Shown one piece after another: positions 60,100 through 64,000 of a stretch of DNA of 64,000 bases; within the stretch, counting starts at the first letter, position 1, and every line of letters starts with the position of its first letter. The position numbers and the translations under genes were made by a program. The stretch lies in contig CM114271.1 of assembly GCA_050084515.1 (NCBI GenBank), forward strand, positions 14,632,001 through 14,696,000, written 5' to 3'. The DNA comes from Blasia pusilla (lineage: Eukaryota > Marchantiophyta > Marchantiopsida > Blasiales). The notes below the pieces were generated by a model that was not told the origin of the DNA, ran no database searches, and worked only from the letters and a program-made list of their open reading frames with translations.

Positions 60100-60655
60100 C
60101 TATTTTTGATAAGTGACCCTTGACCTCCTACATCAGGTCAAGAGCCAAAGAGGCGACTTGGGAGCATAGGTTACCATTGAGAGAGCTTGGGAGAGGGGAG
60201 GGGTATACCTCAAGGAGAGAGAGCTTGAGCACTCATTCTCTCTTTGTTGAACCTGTTGGCATGCGGCGGCGGAGCTATGGTCTTGCTTGCCTTGTGTGTG
60301 GAACCCAAGCCTCTCATTAGGAGAGTGGATTTGGTTTAACATTGAGAGTGCACACATGTGAGAACTATGGTGTTGTGAGAGAGATTGAATCTTATTTTAC
60401 AAAGAGAGAATGAGTAAGTGAGAGAGCTTCATGGGGGAGCTCGCTGATTGCTCGATGTTTGGTGCAAGTTGGGGGATCATGTTCCCCGCTTCATGGCTCA
60501 TGGGAGTGCTCACTGGAGCAAGAGCCGTGCGAGTTTGTTGTTTTTCTTTGCTGATTTTTTGTAAGGGCAAGTGGCATGCGGAAGCGCTACCCAATTTTTG
60601 ATAGGAATTGAGTATGGGGGAGGATTTCTCCATGTCGGTGCTCCCTGTCAGTTTT
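60100..60655 (-). repeat. Dispersed repeat family R, copy D (partial)
   Basis: A second, shorter inverted copy starting at the TCAAGAGCCAAAGAGG landmark (60138) and running through GAACCTGTTGGCATGCGGCG, GCTTCATGGGGGAGCTCGCT and GAATTGAGTATGGGGG. It ends before the distal part present in copy C. Copies C and D are thus head-to-tail neighbours. Confidence 0.7.
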
Positions 60656-60889
60656 TGGTGGAAAATCAAATGGAGAAACCAATTGACAAGATCATAGATC
60701 GAGAAGTGGTGTACGCTGATGAAGAAAGAGTGCATAATTTGGAGATTGGACCATGGAGTTCTGATAATTTTTGTCGGGCTGCCATAGCCACCGTTCCAAG
60801 GTCAAGTAAGGAAAGATAGTGGAGATCCAATTTTCCCCAGGGCTTATTCTAGTTTAAAAAATAATTTAAAAAATAATAATACTGTTGAT

Positions 60890-61250
60890 AGGGGACAATA
60901 TCTATCCTACCACGTCCTAGCCGACTGTCCCGGAGATGCGCAAACCGATTGCGCACTTGCTACTGCCGTTGTATGTTGTGTGGTCTGTCGACGCTTGAGG
61001 GCCGCAACCCGGTTGTCGGACTTCCTAGTGCCAACAAAATACTGAGGTGCCGTGTAGTTGTGCGTTGCTCCATCCGACCATGCAAAACTGCCGCCCATAG
61101 AGCCAGGCGTCTGAATCTCTGTCCCCGACCGCCACGGCAGCCTGTGTTCAGGGCCGATTGTTTGGCAATAGGCAACGCGTTGCTAGTAGACTGTTTTCAA
61201 CACCACGTTGCTTGTTGCCGCACAACACACGTCTCAGTGAGAGAGTGAAG
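60890..61250 (+). repeat. Possible LTR of the second element-Y family copy
   Basis: GC-rich DNA with a pair of GCGCAA/TTGCGC words directly ahead of the leader that matches element Y. Its ACACGTCTCAG word near 61228 also occurs ahead of gag in element Y (about 37600). No coding motif. LTR ends were not found. Confidence 0.4.
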
Positions 61251-62035
61251 GTTTAGTGCCGCGTGTTGGATTGAGTGATTGAGTGATTACTCGCAAGATT
61301 GAGAGTGATCGTGTTAGAGGGGCACGAGGGTCATCACAACGTCCTTTTGGGACTCTAAGAGGCAATGTGGTGGACCTGAGAGTAACTCTAGAGGGTTTAC
61401 CCGGAGTCGTGCGAGGTTTCGAGAGTGTCCACATGAGAGACCACTTCGATCTTCTTATGCGTCGTCTTCAAACAAGGGGGAGAGTGTAGAGGAGTGTGCT
61501 AGTGATCCACCACACATATTGAGTGGTCCTACCAGTTGGGCATACGAGATGGACGACCTGGGTAGAGGACTGCGTAGGTTTTCGGGTGTTATAGGCACTA
61601 TAGAGTTAGATGACTTCATTGGGGGGTTTAGGAGTAGGTGTAACTCATAGCGGGCTAGGAACTCCAGAGAGTTCAACCCGTTTACAACATGGAACGGATT
61701 GTTCCAGCATTTAGAGGGGGCATCTATGGATGATAACTATGAGTTCTCGAAGAGATATGCCCATAAGATTGAGGTCTGGAGACTCTACTATGACCCAGAC
61801 TACGTATCATGGACTGAGTCATTTCCAGATGAGGAGGAGGATTCAGGAGAGGGTTCCTCCACCAATGATGGTTAGGAGGGGTGACTCGCACTGGAGCAAT
61901 TGCATCGTCTAGTCGAGTTCATCCCAGGTTCAACCCGGTGGTTGAGTTCTTTGTTGAGTTTAGGGTTAGCTACCAAGGGGTACGAACGGAGAAGTTGCGG
62001 AGCATCCACAACTTCTAGAGGCTATTGAAGATTGA
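61251..62035 (+). pseudogene. Second gag copy of the element Y family
   Basis: The leader (GATTGAGTGATTACTCGCAA near 61270) and the gag start correspond to 37.4-37.6 kb on the minus strand. The gag reads SGPTSWAYEMDDLGRGLRRF, then GTIELDDFIGGFRS and NSREFNPFTTWNGLFQHLEG, with YDPDYVSWTESFPDEEED further on. It is clearly homologous to element Y gag but diverged, with stops near 61650 and 61875 and a frame change near 61900. It ends near 62035, where the copia LTR region begins, so the methyltransferase part is not present here. Confidence 0.75.
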
Positions 62036-62059
62036 GTTACAGTCAAGCTTATGAGACAC

Positions 62060-64000
62060 ATGAACTGCTACATTTGGCACTCAAAGGAAGTAGGGAAGCT
62101 TAATCTTAGTTAGTCAATTAAGCACAATTATCTTAACTAGGGTTAGTTAATCACAGTTAGTCTAACTCGAGACTTTGGTTAAGGGTAGGGTTAGGGTTTT
62201 CTTGTACATATCCCATATAATTGAGAAGAGGACCAACCTCCATTCATTCTCTTATTGCAGATTTCGTTCTCCATGGTGATGTGTGTATGTGAGAGCCGTT
62301 TTCCAGGAGTTATGATTGTTAAGCAGTTTTTCACATGGTATCAACGCGAGAGGAGAACATCACTTGAAATTCTTAGTGTTTGAAGAGAGAAGAGAGGCAA
62401 GAGAAGGCACAATTTCAGTTTGGGAGAATGAAATTTTATTCAAAGCTCAGTGGGTGCAGATTTCAAATGGAGCTTTGACGGTGATAAAACTTTGGAGGCA
62501 TTTTTTAGGGCTTTCCTGATCGATTCAGCCGTTTGGGTCCGCTGAGGCTAGAATGATGCCAAAGGTTGGTTCTAGCAATCTTGTAGAGCTCGTTGAGAGC
62601 TTAACAATACACCCAAACTCGCTCAATTTTTGACACTATGAGCTCTTGCAGCATCAATTTCCATGTAGGAAAGTGCAATTAGTGAAGAAAAGTTGTGCAG
62701 TTTGCTCTCTACACGCCAATTTTGACCAGTTCTTTCATACAGTTGATCAATTTTGGAAAATTTCACGTCAATTTTTGTGTAGGAGTGGTCTATGCTTCAA
62801 TTGGAGCAGTAGAAAGCGTGAAATTATGTTTTTGTGAGTAAAATCGTTTATCATGGAGTATTCCTCAACAGCAATCACAGGCGAGAATCTAGACAAGTAG
62901 AATTACAATGTCTTGAAGTTTCGCATGAAACAATTCTCATGGGTCAAGAAGTATGGGAGCTTATCACAGGTGATAAGTCCAAGCTAGAAGGAGACTCAAC
63001 AGACTTGAATGTTCGCGCTTGGAACAAACGCGCAAGGCAAGTAATCCATTATATTTCAATAACGATAAGTTCGCCTATGATAGGTCACATCCAAGATGTT
63101 GATATTCCAAAGGAGGCCTGGGATGCATTGGAAAAGTTGCTCGAGACATCTAAAAAGGCCATAAAGCTTCAATTGAAATAGTAATTGAATGAAGTGAGGA
63201 AAGGATCGCAAAGCATCAATGATTATATTTTGAGTATCAGACATATTATTGATCAGTTGAATAGCATTAGAGTGATAGTAGAAGATGATGATCTAATTTT
63301 ATTCACTCTTCAAGGCCTTCCAAAGGATTACAAGTCCTTTGAGACCTCTATCTCAGTGAGAGAGAAGTATCCAACCTTTCAAGAGTTAGTTAGCAGCAAA
63401 GGGTCCATGGATCTTACAATTACTGTTGGATAAAGGGTAATTATGCAAAATTTTGCTTCAAGAAGAGGGCAAATATGAGAACATGAGCCTTACAGCAACA
63501 AAACTATGTGGAGCAACAACACCAAGAGGAGTACCAAGAACAACAACATTCACAAACGTAGCATCTCTTGGTCATGACTCATCATATAGGAGCAATGGTC
63601 AAGAAAGACTCGACAGTAGATTGGTACATTGACTCCGATGCATCAAATCACATGACCTCACAAGCGAGATGGTTCAGTAGTTTGGAGCCGGTGAAAGATC
63701 TTGCAATTGTGCTCATAGGAGATGACACTCAACATCATATCACGCATACCGATAAAGTTCCAATAGCATCAGATGGTCTTTGTGCTCTTGGAAATGTTCT
63801 CTATGTTCCTACCATTGCAAGAAATCGGATCTCTGTAAGACAGATAGTAGAAAAGGGTTATCAAGTGAAGTTTAACGCAGATGGTTATTTTATTGAAAAA
63901 ATGGATGACCAGACTACAATAGCCATAGGAACTAGATCTGGAAGAATGTTCAAATTAGATGTTTCTATGCTAGAGATTCAAACAACAATATATGGTCAAA
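62060..64000 (+). mobile_element. Ty1/copia element, 5' part (continues beyond the window)
   Basis: An LTR-like region (about 62060-62335) ends TTTTTCACA and is followed at once by TGGTATCAACGCG (62336-62348), a primer-binding site of the initiator-methionine-tRNA type used by plant copia elements. Gag and protease follow. The LTR start could not be set. The element is nonfunctional because gag is broken. Confidence 0.7.
62853..64000 (+). pseudogene. Copia gag-protease polyprotein, broken
   Basis: The ATG at 62853 starts a UBN2-type gag: NYNVLKFRMKQF, then after a frameshift near 62930 GQEVWELITGD and SKKAIKLQLK. Further on are QLNEVRKGSQSINDYILSI and LFTLQGLPKDYKSFETSI. After a damaged nucleocapsid region, the protease loop reads DWYIDSDASNHMT near 63620-63660, with GAT (63637-63639) giving Asp where D-S-G-A is expected. 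The gag-pre-integrase block GRMFKLDVSML closes the window. Stops include 62898-62900 (TAG for an expected Trp) and 63179-63181. Confidence 0.8.

Noticed and set aside
62170-62200. Telomere-like GGGTAGGGTTAGGG
   Set aside because: Only two or three imperfect units, inside a copia LTR region. No array is present.
1-64000. tRNA, rRNA or other structural RNA genes
   Set aside because: I saw no cloverleaf with A/B boxes or rRNA core sequence by eye; this was not an exhaustive computation.

Overview
The window is nuclear DNA of a land plant. Both single-copy genes that could be assembled are multi-exon and have clear plant counterparts. They are a plastid fatty-acid condensing enzyme (KAS I type) and an organellar pentatricopeptide-repeat (PPR) protein like Arabidopsis At1g26460. 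Almost everything else is decayed transposable elements: Ty1/copia, Ty3/gypsy and Helitrons. A lineage outside the flowering plants (bryophyte, lycophyte or similar) would fit the style of the gypsy elements, but the sequence alone does not settle this.

Layout. 1-7.9 kb: AT-rich, with three copia reverse-transcriptase/integrase relics and no intact gene. 7.9-13.7 kb (minus): complete KAS I gene in 8 exons, followed upstream by a GC-rich leader/promoter region to about 14.7 kb. 16.2 kb: a 197-bp non-autonomous Helitron. 17.3-26.9 kb (minus): a nearly complete 9.6-kb autonomous Helitron with a decayed Rep-helicase gene at its 3' side and about 3 kb of unusual GC-rich non-Helitron sequence at its 5' side. 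27.2-28.5 kb: a copia RT relic split by about 1 kb. 28.6-32.2 kb (minus): a gypsy element with a 1.25-kb LTR, gag and protease. 32.2-37.8 kb (minus): a second gypsy element whose polyprotein carries a cytosine-5 DNA methyltransferase between protease and reverse transcriptase. 38.7-42.8 kb: a dispersed 0.9-kb repeat, two more mini-Helitrons and a foldback element. 43.6-46.9 kb (minus): complete 6-exon PPR gene. 48.5-60.7 kb: repeats, an integrase tail of the gypsy type and copia debris. 60.9-62.0 kb (plus): a second gag copy of the methyltransferase-bearing gypsy family. 62.1-64.0 kb (plus): 5' part of a copia element running off the window.

The most interesting item is the gypsy element at 32.2-37.8 kb. 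Protease, methyltransferase and reverse transcriptase fall in one ancestral reading frame, interrupted only by point stops and two compensating frameshifts. The methyltransferase was therefore part of the element's own polyprotein rather than a chance neighbour. The copy here is dead, but a second gag copy and an integrase tail in the same window show that related elements are repeated in this genome. Four Helitrons with matching ends, one of them carrying Rep-Hel, form a plausible autonomous/non-autonomous family. Gene models were made by hand from splice signals and recalled family sequences; no alignment or search was run.
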